In this document: piece by piece, positions 1 through 8,576 of the stretch
Layout: each line of letters starts with the position of its first letter
Position numbering within the stretch: position 1 is the stretch's first letter
Assembly (NCBI RefSeq): GCF_030268885.1
Contig: NZ_BSSA01000004.1
Span: 1 to 64,000 of the forward strand
Source of the DNA: Kitasatospora phosalacinea
GTDB lineage: Bacteria > Actinomycetota > Actinomycetes > Streptomycetales > Streptomycetaceae
Reading direction: 5' to 3'
DNA: 64,000 nucleotides
Notes under the pieces: model-generated
What the model was told of the DNA's origin: nothing
Database searches by the model: none
The model's input: the letters and a program-made list of their open reading frames with translations, nothing else
Translations under genes and position numbers: made by a program

Positions 1-26
1 CCAGGATCAAACTCTCCGTGAATGCT
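1..26 (-). rRNA. 16S rRNA gene, 5' end only
   Basis: Read on the minus strand, the first bases give the universal 16S start (GGAGAGTTTGATCCTGG) preceded by ATTCAC, as in streptomycete 16S genes. Only the first ~26 bases lie in the window; the gene continues beyond base 1. The exact mature 5' end (about 24-27) is inferred from the conserved start. Confidence 0.93.
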
Positions 27-458
27 TGATTCAACAAAGAGCGGCACAGCAGCCACCGGAATAAGGCGGCCCCGTGCACTGCGTCCTCGCTAGTGTTACT
101 TCAAAAGGAATCTCCAACCCCGACAAGATCGCCGAGGCCGGGGATGTCAACATATCTGGCGTTGACTTTTGGCACGCTGTTGAGTTCTCAAGGAACGGAC
201 GCTTCCTTCGACCGGCCTTCCGACCGCATCTCCGGGCGCTTCGTTCTTCCGTGTTCCCAGCTTATCAGATGTTTTCCGCTCCGTTTTCCGGAGTTTCATT
301 CGATCCGATTCGCTTTCGCCTTTCGGCGCTCCCGAACTCTACCAGAGTTATCCGGTCCGCTTTTCCATCCGGAATTCGAATGGACGCGCGACGAGACGCT
401 CATCAGGGTTTGGGGGGGTTCCGCCTCCCGGTCCCAGCCGGTTCAGGCGACTCGACCT
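27..458 (-). other. rRNA operon leader region
   Basis: This gene-free stretch is the untranslated leader of the rRNA operon. Read on the minus strand it has the conserved streptomycete pre-rRNA sequence TTGAGAACTCAACAGCGTGCC (split here by its near-palindrome TTGAGAACTCAA) followed by a box containing CAGATATGTTGACA. These are typical of the processing-stem and antitermination region upstream of actinobacterial 16S rRNA. Long apparent reading frames on both strands here are GC-driven shadows. Further promoters probably exist between 300 and 360 but none is clear enough to mark. Confidence 0.75.
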
Positions 459-487
459 ACGTTAGGACACCGGGACGGGCGAGTCAA
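459..487 (-). promoter_or_regulatory. rRNA operon promoter
   Basis: On the minus strand a -35 TTGACT (482-487) and a -10 TAACGT (459-464) are separated by exactly 17 bases. This is a near-consensus principal-sigma promoter pointing at the 16S gene, about 435 bases upstream of it, as usual for streptomycete rrn operons, which carry several promoters. Confidence 0.7.
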
Positions 488-494
488 ACATGGC

Positions 495-522
495 GGGGCC
501 GGATCTGGCTGGATCCGGCCCC
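495..522 (-). terminator. tyrS terminator hairpin
   Basis: GGGGCCGGATC (495-505) pairs perfectly with GATCCGGCCCC (512-522) around a six-base loop. It lies just past the tyrS stop codon and just before the rRNA promoter, so it would insulate the rRNA operon from tyrS transcription. There is no U-tract, which is common in streptomycetes. Confidence 0.65.
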
Positions 523-586
523 TGTTCACCAGGTCCGCAGGTCAACTGCGGTCTGTTTCAAGCCGCTCGACGGGCAGCGCGGGACG

Positions 587-1852
587 TCACGCCCCGGTGA
601 GTTCGACCGCGGCGAGGTTGCGCTTGCCGCGGCGCAGGACGAGCCAGCGGCCGTGCAGGAGGTCGTCGGGGGTGGCGACGGCTTCCTCTTCGGTGACCTT
701 GGCGTTGTTGAGGTAGGCGCCGCCCTCCTTGATGGTGCGGCGGGCGGCGGAGCGGCTGGGGGCCAGGCCGGATTCGACCAACAGGTCCACGAGCTGGCCG
801 AGTTCGGTGACCGTGGCCTTCGGGACCTCGGCGAGGGCCGCGGCGAGGGTGGCGGGTTCGAGGTCGGCGAGGTCGCCCTGGCCGAAGAGTGCCTTGGAGG
901 CGGCGACGGCGCGCTCGTACTGCTCGGCGCCGTGGACGAGGGTGGTGAGTTCCTCGGCGAGGGCGCGCTGGGCGAGGCGGGCGGCGGGACGTTCGGCGGT
1001 GTCGCGTTCGAGCTGTTCGATCTCCTCGCGGCTGCGGAAGGAGAAGATGCGCAGGAACTTGGCGACGTCGCGGTCGTCGGCGTTCAGCCAGAACTGGTAG
1101 AAGGCGTAGGGGGTGGTGAGTTCGGGGTCGAGCCAGACGGTGCCGGACTCGGTCTTGCCGAACTTGGTGCCGTCGGCCTTGGTGATCAGCGGGGTGGCGA
1201 TGGCGTGCACGGAGCGGCCCTCGGCCTTGCGGATCAGGTCGGTGCCCGCGGTGAGGTTGCCCCACTGGTCGCTGCCGCCGGTCTGCAGGGTGCAGCCGTA
1301 GCGGCGGTTCAGCTCCAGGAAGTCCATGCCCTGGAGGATCTGGTAGCTGAACTCGGTGTAGCTGATGCCCGCGTCGGAGTTGAGGCGGCGGGCCACCGCT
1401 TCCTTGGCGATCATGTTGTTGACGCGGAAGTACTTGCCGACGTCGCGCAGCAGGGTGATGGCCGACATGCCGGACGTCCAGTCCAGGTTGTTGACCATGC
1501 GGGCGGCGTACTCGCCCTCGAAGTCGAGGAAGCGGGCGACCTGGCCGCGCAGGCGCTCGACCCAGCCGGCCACCGTCTCGGGGTCGTTGAGGACGCGCTC
1601 GGCGGTGGGCTTGGGGTCGCCGATCAGGCCGGTCGCGCCGCCGACCAGGCCGAGCGGGAGGTTCCCGGCCTGCTGGATGCGGCGCATGGTGAGGATCTGC
1701 ACCAGGTTGCCGAGGTGCAGGCTGGGTGCGGTCGGGTCGAAGCCGCAATAGAACGTGACCGGGCCGTCCGCGAACGCCTTGCGCAGTGCGTCCTCGTCAG
1801 TGGACAGGGCGATCAGCCCGCGCCACTGCAGCTCGTCGACGATGTCGGTCAC
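587..1852 (-). CDS. tyrS: tyrosyl-tRNA synthetase
   Basis: Charges tRNA-Tyr with tyrosine in the cytoplasm. The 421-residue product matches the bacterial TyrRS length. It shows the class I signature as PSLHLGNLV (the HIGH-type motif), the tyrosine-pocket stretch [17 protein letters not shown] with GGSDQWGN, the KFGKTE version of the KMSKS loop, and a C-terminal S4-like RNA-binding domain ([18 protein letters not shown]). The GTG start at 1852 was chosen because GAAGGAG lies just upstream; a longer frame to 2035 is Pro/Arg-rich and unlikely to be translated. It is the last gene before an rRNA operon on the same strand, separated by a hairpin. Confidence 0.95.
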   Translation of the reverse strand: MTDIVDELQWRGLIALSTDEDALRKAFADGPVTFYCGFDPTAPSLHLGNLVQILTMRRIQQAGNLPLGLVGGATGLIGDPKPTAERVLNDPETVAGWVERLRGQVARFLDFEGEYAARMVNNLDWTSGMSAITLLRDVGKYFRVNNMIAKEAVARRLNSDAGISYTEFSYQILQGMDFLELNRRYGCTLQTGGSDQWGNLTAGTDLIRKAEGRSVHAIATPLITKADGTKFGKTESGTVWLDPELTTPYAFYQFWLNADDRDVAKFLRIFSFRSREEIEQLERDTAERPAARLAQRALAEELTTLVHGAEQYERAVAASKALFGQGDLADLEPATLAAALAEVPKATVTELGQLVDLLVESGLAPSRSAARRTIKEGGAYLNNAKVTEEEAVATPDDLLHGRWLVLRRGKRNLAAVELTGA

Positions 1853-2073
1853 GGTCCCGCGTCTCCTTCGGTCGGGGGTCCGGCGCGGTGGGCCCGGGGG
1901 ACGGGCGGTGCGCCTGGACGGTTCCAGCGGGGTAGAGCCTACGCGCTCGGGGTGCGGGGGTTCCGGCGCAGGTCGGTGGGCGGGGGCGGAAATTCCGTTG
2001 TTCGGGGGGATGCGGACGTTCACAGTGGGTGCCACCGCCGTGCGGCGGGGGCGTGCACTGGAGGTGGCCCGTT

Positions 2074-2601
2074 ATGCGCAACACCCTTGTCCTGAACGCG
2101 AGCTACGAACCGTTGAGCACGGTGCCGCTGCGCCGTGCCGTGGTGCTTGTCCTGCAGGACAAGGCGGTGGTGGAGCAGGCGCACCCGCTGCGGGTGGTGC
2201 GCGGGTCGGGGGTGCAGCTCCCGGTGCCGCGGGTGATCAGGCTGACCAGGTACGTGCGGGTGCCGTTCCGACAACGGGCTCCGTGGTCGCGGCGGGGGGT
2301 GCTGGCGCGGGACCAGTTCCTGTGCGCGTACTGCGGGCGGCGGGGGACCACGGTGGACCACCTGGCGCCGAAGTCGCGCGGTGGGGCGGACAGTTGGCTG
2401 AACACCGTGGCGGCCTGCGCGGAGTGCAACCAGCACAAGGCGGACCGGACGCCGGAGCAGGCCGGGATGCGGCTGCTGCGGCGGCCGTTCGAGCCGACGC
2501 CGGAGGCGACGTTGATGCTCGCGCTCGGGCTGCGGGCGGGTGAGCTGGGCGAGCTGGCGGCCTGGCTGCCGGAGTCCCGGAACGCCGCGGCGAGCGCGTG
2601 A
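2074..2601 (+). CDS. HNH endonuclease family protein
   Basis: A 175-residue protein of the small HNH nuclease family that is near-universal in actinobacteria. The N-terminal half (MRNTLVLNASYEPLSTVPLRRA) is the family hallmark. The HNH zinc-finger core runs from about residue 80: CAYC, then DHLAPKSRGG with the catalytic His, then the N of SWLNTVAACAECN and CxxCNQHK. The start at 2074 follows GGAGG. Its biological role in streptomycetes is not established; restriction-like or DNA-repair roles have been suggested for relatives. It converges on the next gene through a shared hairpin. Confidence 0.85.
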   Translation: MRNTLVLNASYEPLSTVPLRRAVVLVLQDKAVVEQAHPLRVVRGSGVQLPVPRVIRLTRYVRVPFRQRAPWSRRGVLARDQFLCAYCGRRGTTVDHLAPKSRGGADSWLNTVAACAECNQHKADRTPEQAGMRLLRRPFEPTPEATLMLALGLRAGELGELAAWLPESRNAAASA

Positions 2602-2607
2602 GAGGCC

Positions 2608-2646
2608 GACGGGCCCGACCTGATCAGGGGACAGGTCGGGCCCGTC
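2608..2646. terminator. bidirectional terminator hairpin
   Basis: Perfect 15-base inverted repeat: GACGGGCCCGACCTG (2608-2622) and its complement (2632-2646), with a nine-base loop. It sits between two genes that point at each other and can serve both. Confidence 0.8.
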
Positions 2647-2682
2647 GTCGTGCACACGGGACCCCGGCGGCGGGGCGGCGGG

Positions 2683-4629
2683 TCAGCCCTTGCTGGTGAA
2701 GGCGGTGGCGATGCCGTAGTTGGAGGCGTGCTCGGGGACGGCCAGCAGGTGCCCGGCCGAGGCGTGCACCCGGCCGGCCGAGAGCAGCGAGCCGGTGCCC
2801 TGCGGGAAGGCGCCGCCCTGGGTCTCCTGGCCGCCGGAGAGCGCGAAGCGGCTGAGGTGGGCGGGCTGGCCGGCCCGCTCGTCCACGGCGACCACCAGGC
2901 CGTCGGCGTCCACCCCGACCGGGCGGGCCTTGCCCTTCTCCGCGATGGGGGTGCGCCACTGCTGCTTGCCGGTGGCGAGGTCGTACGCGGCGATCGAGGT
3001 GGGGTTGCCGCCGCTCTCGGGGGCGACGGCGGCGAACATGGTGGTGCCCCGGAAGTACGTGCCGGGGACGGTGGCGAAGCTGCCGCTGTCGACGTCCAGT
3101 CGGCCGCCGCCCTCGACCGCGAGCGGGATCTCCGCCGCCGGGTCGCCCTCCGCGCCCCAGGCGAACACCCGGGAGTCGGCGGGGTTCTGGGTGGTGGTGA
3201 GGACCACGGCGGGCTCCGCGGAGAGCACGGTGACCATGGTGGGCTGGTTGTTCAGGCCCCGCCAGTACTTGACCTTGCCGTCGGAGGCGTTGAGCGCGAC
3301 GGCCTGGTCGGCGGGCGTGGAGTCGGCGCAGTGGCTGTGCAGCAGCACCACGGAGGTGCCCGCGTTGCCGGACAGGCGGCAGTACTTGCCCTGCCCGGAG
3401 TACTGCCACGCTTCGGCGCCGTCGGCCGCGCCCCAGGCGTACGCCTTGTCCTCGCCGACCGCGAGCACCTTGTCGTCGGTGACGGCGACGTGGGTGGCGT
3501 AGCTGTCCTTGGTGTCGGAGAGCGCCTTCGTCCAGACGGCCTGGCCGGACTTGGTGTCCACGGCGGCGACGGTGCTGCACGGGCTCTTCGGGTCGGCGGC
3601 GGGGCGGTAGACGACCGCGCCGAGGCCGGCGGCGTTGACGGCCGGGGAGAGGCCGCAGGGGACGGCGCCGTCGGCGGGGGCCTTCAGCGTCCAGGTGGGC
3701 TTGCCGTCGGCGAGGGCGTAGGCGTGCACGCCGGTGCCGTCGGCGCGGACCACGGCGTCGGCCAGCAGCCAGCTGCCGACCAGGGTGTCGTCGGCACCCT
3801 GGGCCCCCGTGGTGCCCGGGTCCGCGGCGGCGGCCCAGGCCTTGGTGTGGGCGACGGAGATGTTCTGCGAGCCACCGGTGGCGGCCTTCCCGGCGGGGGC
3901 GTCCCCGTCCTCGTCGGAGACCGCGAGCACGCCCGCGGTGATCAGCACGGCGAGCGCGGCGGCGCCCGCACCGACCCGGATCGCCAGAGCGCGGCGGGTG
4001 GGCGCGCCCTCGCCGGACAGCACCGCGGCGCGGGCCTTGGCGGCGAGCCCGCGCGGCGCGGGCCGCTCCCGGCCGGGGGCGGCGCCACCGGCGGTGGCGG
4101 AGGCGGCGGGGACGCCCGGGCCGCCGGGGGCGAACGGGTCCTCGGCGCTGGTCTGCGGGTAGTCGGTGGCGGTGACCGGGCCGGAGCCGGTGCCGGGCGC
4201 GGGGGCGTCCTCGGCGGGCGGCTGCCCGTACGGCTGCTGGGGCGGCCGGGGCTGCTGCGGCAGGTCGAACGGGCTCGGGGCGGGCTCGGCGGGCGGGTGG
4301 GGCTGCTGCGCGAACTGCTGCGGGTAGCCGGTCTGCTGCGGGTAGCCGTAGGACTGCGCCTGCTGCGGGTCCTGCTGCGGGGCGGCGTACACCGACTGGT
4401 CGGCGTACGCCTGCTGGTCGCCGTACGCCTGCTGCTGGGGGAAGGGCTGCTGGCCGTACTGCCCGTACGCCTGCTGCTCCGGGTAGCCGTAGGGCTGGGC
4501 CTGCTGCTCGGGGTAGCCGTAGGGCTGCTGCTGGTCCCCGTACGCCTGCTGCTCCGGGTAGCCCTGCGGCTGGGGGTACCAGGGCTGCTGCTGGGGGTAC
4601 CCGGGGGTCGTGGGAGGTTCCTGAGCCAT
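2683..4629 (-). CDS. Gln/Tyr-rich membrane protein with extracytoplasmic PQQ-type beta-propeller
   Basis: A 648-residue protein in three parts. Residues ~1-150 are disordered and very rich in Q, P, Y and G, with repeated GYPEQQAYG-like units. One transmembrane helix follows (about 225-250, VGAGAAALAVLITAGVLAV). The rest looks like a secreted PQQ-binding-like (WD/YVTN type) propeller with repeats such as AVALNASDGKVKYW and IAAYDLATGKQQW. Topology therefore puts the QY-rich tail in the cytoplasm and the propeller outside. Similar proteins are common in streptomycetes and often contain substrates or partners of Ser/Thr kinases; the function is unknown. The ATG at 4629 was chosen over an upstream one at 4677 because the Q-rich pattern starts there (MAQEPPTTPGYPQ). 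Confidence 0.8.
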   Translation of the reverse strand: MAQEPPTTPGYPQQQPWYPQPQGYPEQQAYGDQQQPYGYPEQQAQPYGYPEQQAYGQYGQQPFPQQQAYGDQQAYADQSVYAAPQQDPQQAQSYGYPQQTGYPQQFAQQPHPPAEPAPSPFDLPQQPRPPQQPYGQPPAEDAPAPGTGSGPVTATDYPQTSAEDPFAPGGPGVPAASATAGGAAPGRERPAPRGLAAKARAAVLSGEGAPTRRALAIRVGAGAAALAVLITAGVLAVSDEDGDAPAGKAATGGSQNISVAHTKAWAAAADPGTTGAQGADDTLVGSWLLADAVVRADGTGVHAYALADGKPTWTLKAPADGAVPCGLSPAVNAAGLGAVVYRPAADPKSPCSTVAAVDTKSGQAVWTKALSDTKDSYATHVAVTDDKVLAVGEDKAYAWGAADGAEAWQYSGQGKYCRLSGNAGTSVVLLHSHCADSTPADQAVALNASDGKVKYWRGLNNQPTMVTVLSAEPAVVLTTTQNPADSRVFAWGAEGDPAAEIPLAVEGGGRLDVDSGSFATVPGTYFRGTTMFAAVAPESGGNPTSIAAYDLATGKQQWRTPIAEKGKARPVGVDADGLVVAVDERAGQPAHLSRFALSGGQETQGGAFPQGTGSLLSAGRVHASAGHLLAVPEHASNYGIATAFTSKG

Positions 4630-4752
4630 GCGTTCCGTCCGTCCCGACTGCGGTCTGGCAAGGGGCCAGCATCTCACGGCGCGGAGGGCGCTCCTGCCGG
4701 GTGCCCGGGGGGAGTTCGGGGCGGGACGGGGGGCGGGCGGGGGTCGGCCGGG

Positions 4753-5049
4753 TCAGGCGGCGGCGTCGAGGGCGCGGTCGATCAGGTGGGCCAGCGTGAT
4801 GTCGAGGCTGGTCAGGCCGTGGGCGCTGTGGGTGGTGAGGAGGAAGGTGAGGGTGCGCCAGCGGATGTCGATGTCGGGGTGGTGGTCGAGCGCCTCGGCC
4901 TGTTCGGCGACGGCGTCGACGACCTTGATCGCGGTGGGGAAGCTCGCGGTCTCGGCGGTGCGGGTGATCGCCTCGCCGGTGCGGGTCCACTGCGGGAGGT
5001 CGGCGAGGGCGTTGGCGATCTGCTCCTCGTTGAGGCGGGTGCGGCTCAT
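4753..5049 (-). CDS. 4a-hydroxytetrahydrobiopterin dehydratase (pterin carbinolamine dehydratase)
   Basis: Dehydrates 4a-hydroxytetrahydropterin and so recycles the pterin cofactor of aromatic amino-acid hydroxylases; in bacteria without those, the role is uncertain. The 98-residue length is normal for the family. The signature is [E/D]xHHPD: here ALDHHPDIDIRW, followed by LTTHSAHGLTSLDITLAHLID, which carries the third active-site His. The gene stands alone between the propeller protein and the TauE permease. Confidence 0.93.
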   Translation of the reverse strand: MSRTRLNEEQIANALADLPQWTRTGEAITRTAETASFPTAIKVVDAVAEQAEALDHHPDIDIRWRTLTFLLTTHSAHGLTSLDITLAHLIDRALDAAA

Positions 5050-5115
5050 GGTGGCTCCGTCCGGGTTCCGGGTTCGGGTCTCACGGCCGAGCCTACGTCG
5101 CCGGGGTGCCCGGGC

Positions 5116-5895
5116 TCAGAGGAACAGCAGCTTGGTGACGGCGACCAGACCGACCGCGACGATCAGGGCGCGCAGCGCGACCGGCGGGAGGCGGCGGCCG
5201 AGCCTGGCGCCGAGCGCGCCGCCGAGGGTGGCGCCGACGGCGACCAGCAGGGCGGCGGTCCAGTCGATGGTGGAGGCGAACAGGAAGAAGACCGCGGCGA
5301 CCCCGTTGACGATCATGGCCAGGACGTTCTTGATCCCGTTGATCGTCTGCAGGTCGTCGGGGAGCAGCATGCCCATCAGGGCGATCAGCAGGACGCCCTG
5401 GGCGGCGCCGAAGTAGCCGCCGTAGACGCCGGTGAGTCCGATGCAGGCGAGCAGCAGCCAGCCGCCGTCGGTGGCGAGGGCGGCGGTTCCGGCGGCGGTG
5501 GCGGCGGCGCGGCGGGCGGCCATCGCGCGGGCGACCCGGGGCTGCAGGACGACCAGGACGAGGGCGGTGAGGATCAGGACGGGGACGACGGCCTCGAAGG
5601 CGCTGCCGGGGAGGGTGATCAGCAGGGCGGCGCCGGTGAGTCCGCCGAGCAGCGAGGCGGTGCCGTAGCGGACCAGGCGGTGGCGCTGTCCGGCGAGTTC
5701 GGCGCGGTAGCCGATGGCTCCGGCCAGCGAGCCGGGGACGAGGCCGAGGGCGTTGGAGACGTTGGCGGTGACGGGCGGCAGGCCGACGGCGAGCAGCACC
5801 GGGAAGGTGATCAGGGTGCCGGAGCCGACGATGGTGTTGATGCCCCCGGCCGCGACGCCGGCCAGCAGGACGGCGGTCATCTCCCAGACTGTCAT
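5116..5895 (-). CDS. TauE/SafE family sulfite-exporter-like permease
   Basis: An integral membrane protein of 259 residues with about eight hydrophobic helices in two halves, as in the TauE/SafE (DUF81) family. Characteristic parts are GGINTIVGSGTLITFPVLLA near the N-terminus, the repeated GGYFGAAQGVLLIALMGMLL, and GATLGGALGARL. Members export or import small anions such as sulfite, sulfoacetate or thiosulfate; the substrate here cannot be told. No adjacent sulfur genes help. Confidence 0.88.
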   Translation of the reverse strand: MTVWEMTAVLLAGVAAGGINTIVGSGTLITFPVLLAVGLPPVTANVSNALGLVPGSLAGAIGYRAELAGQRHRLVRYGTASLLGGLTGAALLITLPGSAFEAVVPVLILTALVLVVLQPRVARAMAARRAAATAAGTAALATDGGWLLLACIGLTGVYGGYFGAAQGVLLIALMGMLLPDDLQTINGIKNVLAMIVNGVAAVFFLFASTIDWTAALLVAVGATLGGALGARLGRRLPPVALRALIVAVGLVAVTKLLFL

Positions 5896-6015
5896 CGGCT
5901 TCCCCCTCGTTGGCTGCTGTCATGCGCCGGACGATCATGCCGGAGGGGAGGGCGGCTTGGCGAGGGGCGGTCCGGCATCCGGAACGGGCCGGGACGGGGC
6001 GGCGGGGACGCGCGC

Positions 6016-6048
6016 GGGCCCCGGCCGACGCGGGGTCGGCCGGGGCCC
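6016..6048 (-). terminator. terminator of the slipin-NfeD operon
   Basis: Perfect 14-base stem GGGCCCCGGCCGAC (6016-6029) with its complement (6035-6048), loop of five. It is 18 bases past the slipin stop codon on the minus strand. Confidence 0.75.
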
Positions 6049-6066
6049 GGACGGGGGCGGGAGCGG

Positions 6067-7104
6067 CTACTCGTCGATCTTGGGGTACTGACGGGTGGGC
6101 TCGACCCGGGGGCGGGCGGTCTTGTTCTCGGTGTCGACCGGGCGCGGGCCGGTGGCCGGGTCGACCGGGACGCGGGCCGCGGGCGGGGTGACGGCGGAGG
6201 CCGCGGGGGCCGCGCCGCTGCCGTTGCCGCCGCCGGTGACGCCCTGGAAGGCGCCGCCGAGGCCCTTGAGCGCGTCGCCGACCTCGCTGGGGATGATCCA
6301 CAGCTTGTTGGCGTCGCCCTTGGCGAGCTCGGGCAGGGTCTGCAGGTACTGGTAGGCAAGCAGCTTCTGGTCGGCGTCGCCCTCGTGGATGGCCTCGAAG
6401 ACGGTGCGGATCGCGGCGGCCTCGCCGTCGGCCTTGAGGACGGCGGCCTGCGCCTCGCCCTCGGCCTGCAGGACGGCGGCCTGCTTCTCGCCCTCGGCGC
6501 GCAGGATCTGGGCCTGCCGGGCGCCCTCGGCGGTGAGGATCGCGGCGCGCTTGTCGCGGTCGGCGCGCATCTGCTTCTCCATCGAGTCCTGGATGGAGGT
6601 CGGCGGCTCGATCGCCTTCAGCTCGACCCGGTTGACCCGGATGCCCCAGCGGCCGGTGGCCTCGTCCAGGACGCCGCGCAGGCCCGCGTTGATGACCTCG
6701 CGGGAGGTCAGGGTGGACTCGAGGTCCATCGAGCCGATGATGTTGCGCAGGGTGGTGACGGTGAGCTGCTCGATGGCCTGGATGTAGCTGGCCACCTCGT
6801 AGGTCGCGGCGCGCGGGTCGGTCACCTGGTAGTAGATGACGGTGTCGATGTTGACGACCAGGTTGTCCGAGGTGATGACGGGCTGCGGCGGGAACGGAAC
6901 GACCTGCTCGCGCAGGTCGATCCGGTTGCGGATGGTGTCGATGAACGGCACCACGATGTTCAGGCCGGCGCTCAGGGTGCGGGTGTAGCGGCCGAAGCGC
7001 TCCACGATCGCCGCGCTGGCCTGCGGGATCACCTGGATCGTCTTGATCAGTGCGATGAAGGCCACCACGACCAGGACGATCAAGACGATGAGGACGGGTT
7101 CCAA
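6067..7104 (-). CDS. slipin/SPFH (band 7) membrane protein
   Basis: A 345-residue SPFH-domain protein: one N-terminal membrane helix (EPVLIVLIVLVVVAFIALI), then the band-7 domain (residues ~22-190, including QVIPQASAAIVERFGRYTRT and YYQVTDPRAA), then an Ala/Glu/Gln-rich coiled coil (AAILTAEGARQAQILRAEGE). Such proteins oligomerise in membrane microdomains. The coiled coil is followed by a Pro-rich tail. The start is a TTG at 7104 with GGGGAG just upstream; no better start is seen. It follows nfeD by 10 bases, the usual slipin partnership in bacteria, so the two are one operon. Confidence 0.9.
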   Translation of the reverse strand: MEPVLIVLIVLVVVAFIALIKTIQVIPQASAAIVERFGRYTRTLSAGLNIVVPFIDTIRNRIDLREQVVPFPPQPVITSDNLVVNIDTVIYYQVTDPRAATYEVASYIQAIEQLTVTTLRNIIGSMDLESTLTSREVINAGLRGVLDEATGRWGIRVNRVELKAIEPPTSIQDSMEKQMRADRDKRAAILTAEGARQAQILRAEGEKQAAVLQAEGEAQAAVLKADGEAAAIRTVFEAIHEGDADQKLLAYQYLQTLPELAKGDANKLWIIPSEVGDALKGLGGAFQGVTGGGNGSGAAPAASAVTPPAARVPVDPATGPRPVDTENKTARPRVEPTRQYPKIDE

Positions 7105-7114
7105 CGCTTCTCCC

Positions 7115-7549
7115 CTAGACGACCAGGGCGGTCGCGCCCTGGATTTCGACGACGTCGACCTGCTGCCCCGGCTCGAACACCGAGCCCGGGTGGAGCGCGC
7201 GGGCCGACCAGATCTCGCCGTTCAGCTTGATCCGTCCGCCCTCTCCCCCGTCGACTGTTTCCTGTACCACTGCGGTGGCGCCGGTCAGCGCCTCCACGCC
7301 CGTGCGGTAGCCCGGGCCCTTCCTGAGCTGGCGGTACGCGATCGGGCGGACGAACACCAGCAGCGCGGCCGACACCCCGACGAACACCAGGAACTGCGGG
7401 ACCACTCCGCCGCCCAGACCGGCCGTCAGCGAGGCCGCCCCGGCGCCGATCGCGAACATGGCGAACTCGGGCATCGCGGTGACCACCAGCGGTATGCCCA
7501 GGGCCACGGCGAGCAGCAGCCACCAGATCCAGCTGTCCACGGGCTCCAT
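7115..7549 (-). CDS. NfeD family membrane protein
   Basis: A 144-residue short-form NfeD: three or four membrane helices (WIWWLLLAVALGIPLVVTA, FAMFAIGAGAASLTAGLG, FLVFVGVSAALLVFVRP) followed by the C-terminal OB-fold (TAVVQETVDGGEGGRIKLNG, ending VVEIQGATALVV). The short form lacks the ClpP-like protease domain. NfeD and slipin are partners in membrane microdomain organisation; here nfeD is the first gene of the pair. Confidence 0.9.
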   Translation of the reverse strand: MEPVDSWIWWLLLAVALGIPLVVTAMPEFAMFAIGAGAASLTAGLGGGVVPQFLVFVGVSAALLVFVRPIAYRQLRKGPGYRTGVEALTGATAVVQETVDGGEGGRIKLNGEIWSARALHPGSVFEPGQQVDVVEIQGATALVV

Positions 7550-7652
7550 CCTAGGGAAGTCGGTTCTCTCCCCGCGTAGCTTCCCGCAGGTGGGACGGCG
7601 GAAACCGGCCGTGTGTGCGACCGGTTCCCGTCGTTCCCCGCAGCGGTGCGAT

Positions 7653-8444
7653 TCAGCCGAGCGGGAGGCCCTGCGCGGTCCAGCGGTCGCCGCGCTGCTC
7701 CAGGGTCAGCGGCAGGCCGAAGCAGTGCGAGAGGTTGCGGGCGGTGAGGGTGGTCCCGATCGGACCGGCCGCCATCACCTTGCCCTGACGGATCATCAGC
7801 ACGTGGGTCATGCCGGGGACGATCTCCTCCACGTGGTGGGTGACCATCACCATGGACGGCGCGTACTCGTCCCCGGCGAGCGCGGCGAGGCGGCGGATCA
7901 GGTCCTCGCGGCCGCCGAGGTCGAGGCCCGCGGCGGGCTCGTCGAGCAGCAGCAGCTCGGGGTCGGTCATCAGGGCGCGGGCGATCAGGGTGCGCTTGCG
8001 CTCGCCCTCGGAGAGGGTGCCGAACTTGCGGGTGGTGAAGCCCGCCATGCCGAGGCGGTCGAGCAGGGCGAGGGCGCGGGCCTCGTCCGGCTCCTCGTAG
8101 GTCTCCTTGCCGTGCACGGTCTGCCCGTACGCGGCGGTGAGGACGGTCTCCAGCACGGTCTGGCCGGTCGGCAGCTTCTCGTACATGGCGGCGCTGGCCA
8201 GGCCGATCCGGGCGCGCTGCTCGAAGACGTCGACCTGGTCGAGCTTCTCGCCGAGCACCACGGCGTCGCCGGAGCTCGGGAACAGGTAGGCGCCGGCGAT
8301 CTGGAGCAGCGTGGTCTTGCCCGCGCCGTTCGGGCCCAGCACCACCCAGCGCTCGCCCTCCCTGACCGACCAGGACACGTGATCGACGAGTGCGCGCCCC
8401 TCCCGGACCACGGAAACGTCCACCAGCTCCAGCACGTCGCTCAT
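7653..8444 (-). CDS. ABC transporter ATP-binding protein (ModF/PhnL-like)
   Basis: A 263-residue ATPase. Walker A is GPNGAGKTT (about residue 38), the signature is LSEGERKR, Walker B is LLLLDEP, followed by the switch histidine in VMVTHHVEEI. No permease gene is adjacent. Family members with HHVEEI and this context are frequent orphan ATPases in actinobacteria, and the transported substrate, if any, is unknown. The start at 8444 is shared with a divergent promoter region of 132 bases. Confidence 0.85.
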   Translation of the reverse strand: MSDVLELVDVSVVREGRALVDHVSWSVREGERWVVLGPNGAGKTTLLQIAGAYLFPSSGDAVVLGEKLDQVDVFEQRARIGLASAAMYEKLPTGQTVLETVLTAAYGQTVHGKETYEEPDEARALALLDRLGMAGFTTRKFGTLSEGERKRTLIARALMTDPELLLLDEPAAGLDLGGREDLIRRLAALAGDEYAPSMVMVTHHVEEIVPGMTHVLMIRQGKVMAAGPIGTTLTARNLSHCFGLPLTLEQRGDRWTAQGLPLG

Positions 8445-8564
8445 GCCTACGCCTTCCCCAAATGCAAGAATCCGGCCGTCCGTGGACCTGGGCGTTCGGT
8501 CCTCGGGGTGCGGTCCACCATGTGTCAGGGCAAACCTACGCCACCCGCCCGGCGCGCTTGTCCG

Positions 8565-8570
8565 TAGGCT
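8565..8570 (+). promoter_or_regulatory. -10 box for a probably leaderless transcript
   Basis: TAGGCT is followed by six bases and then the ATG at 8577. Transcription would start at or next to the A of the ATG, giving a leaderless mRNA; no Shine-Dalgarno sequence is present. Confidence 0.5.
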
Positions 8571-8576
8571 GGTCCG

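Noticed and set aside
74..2095. A 673-codon plus-strand frame running from the rRNA leader through tyrS.
   Set aside because: It covers the rRNA leader and the antisense of tyrS; the translation is Gly/Ala-rich with no domain.
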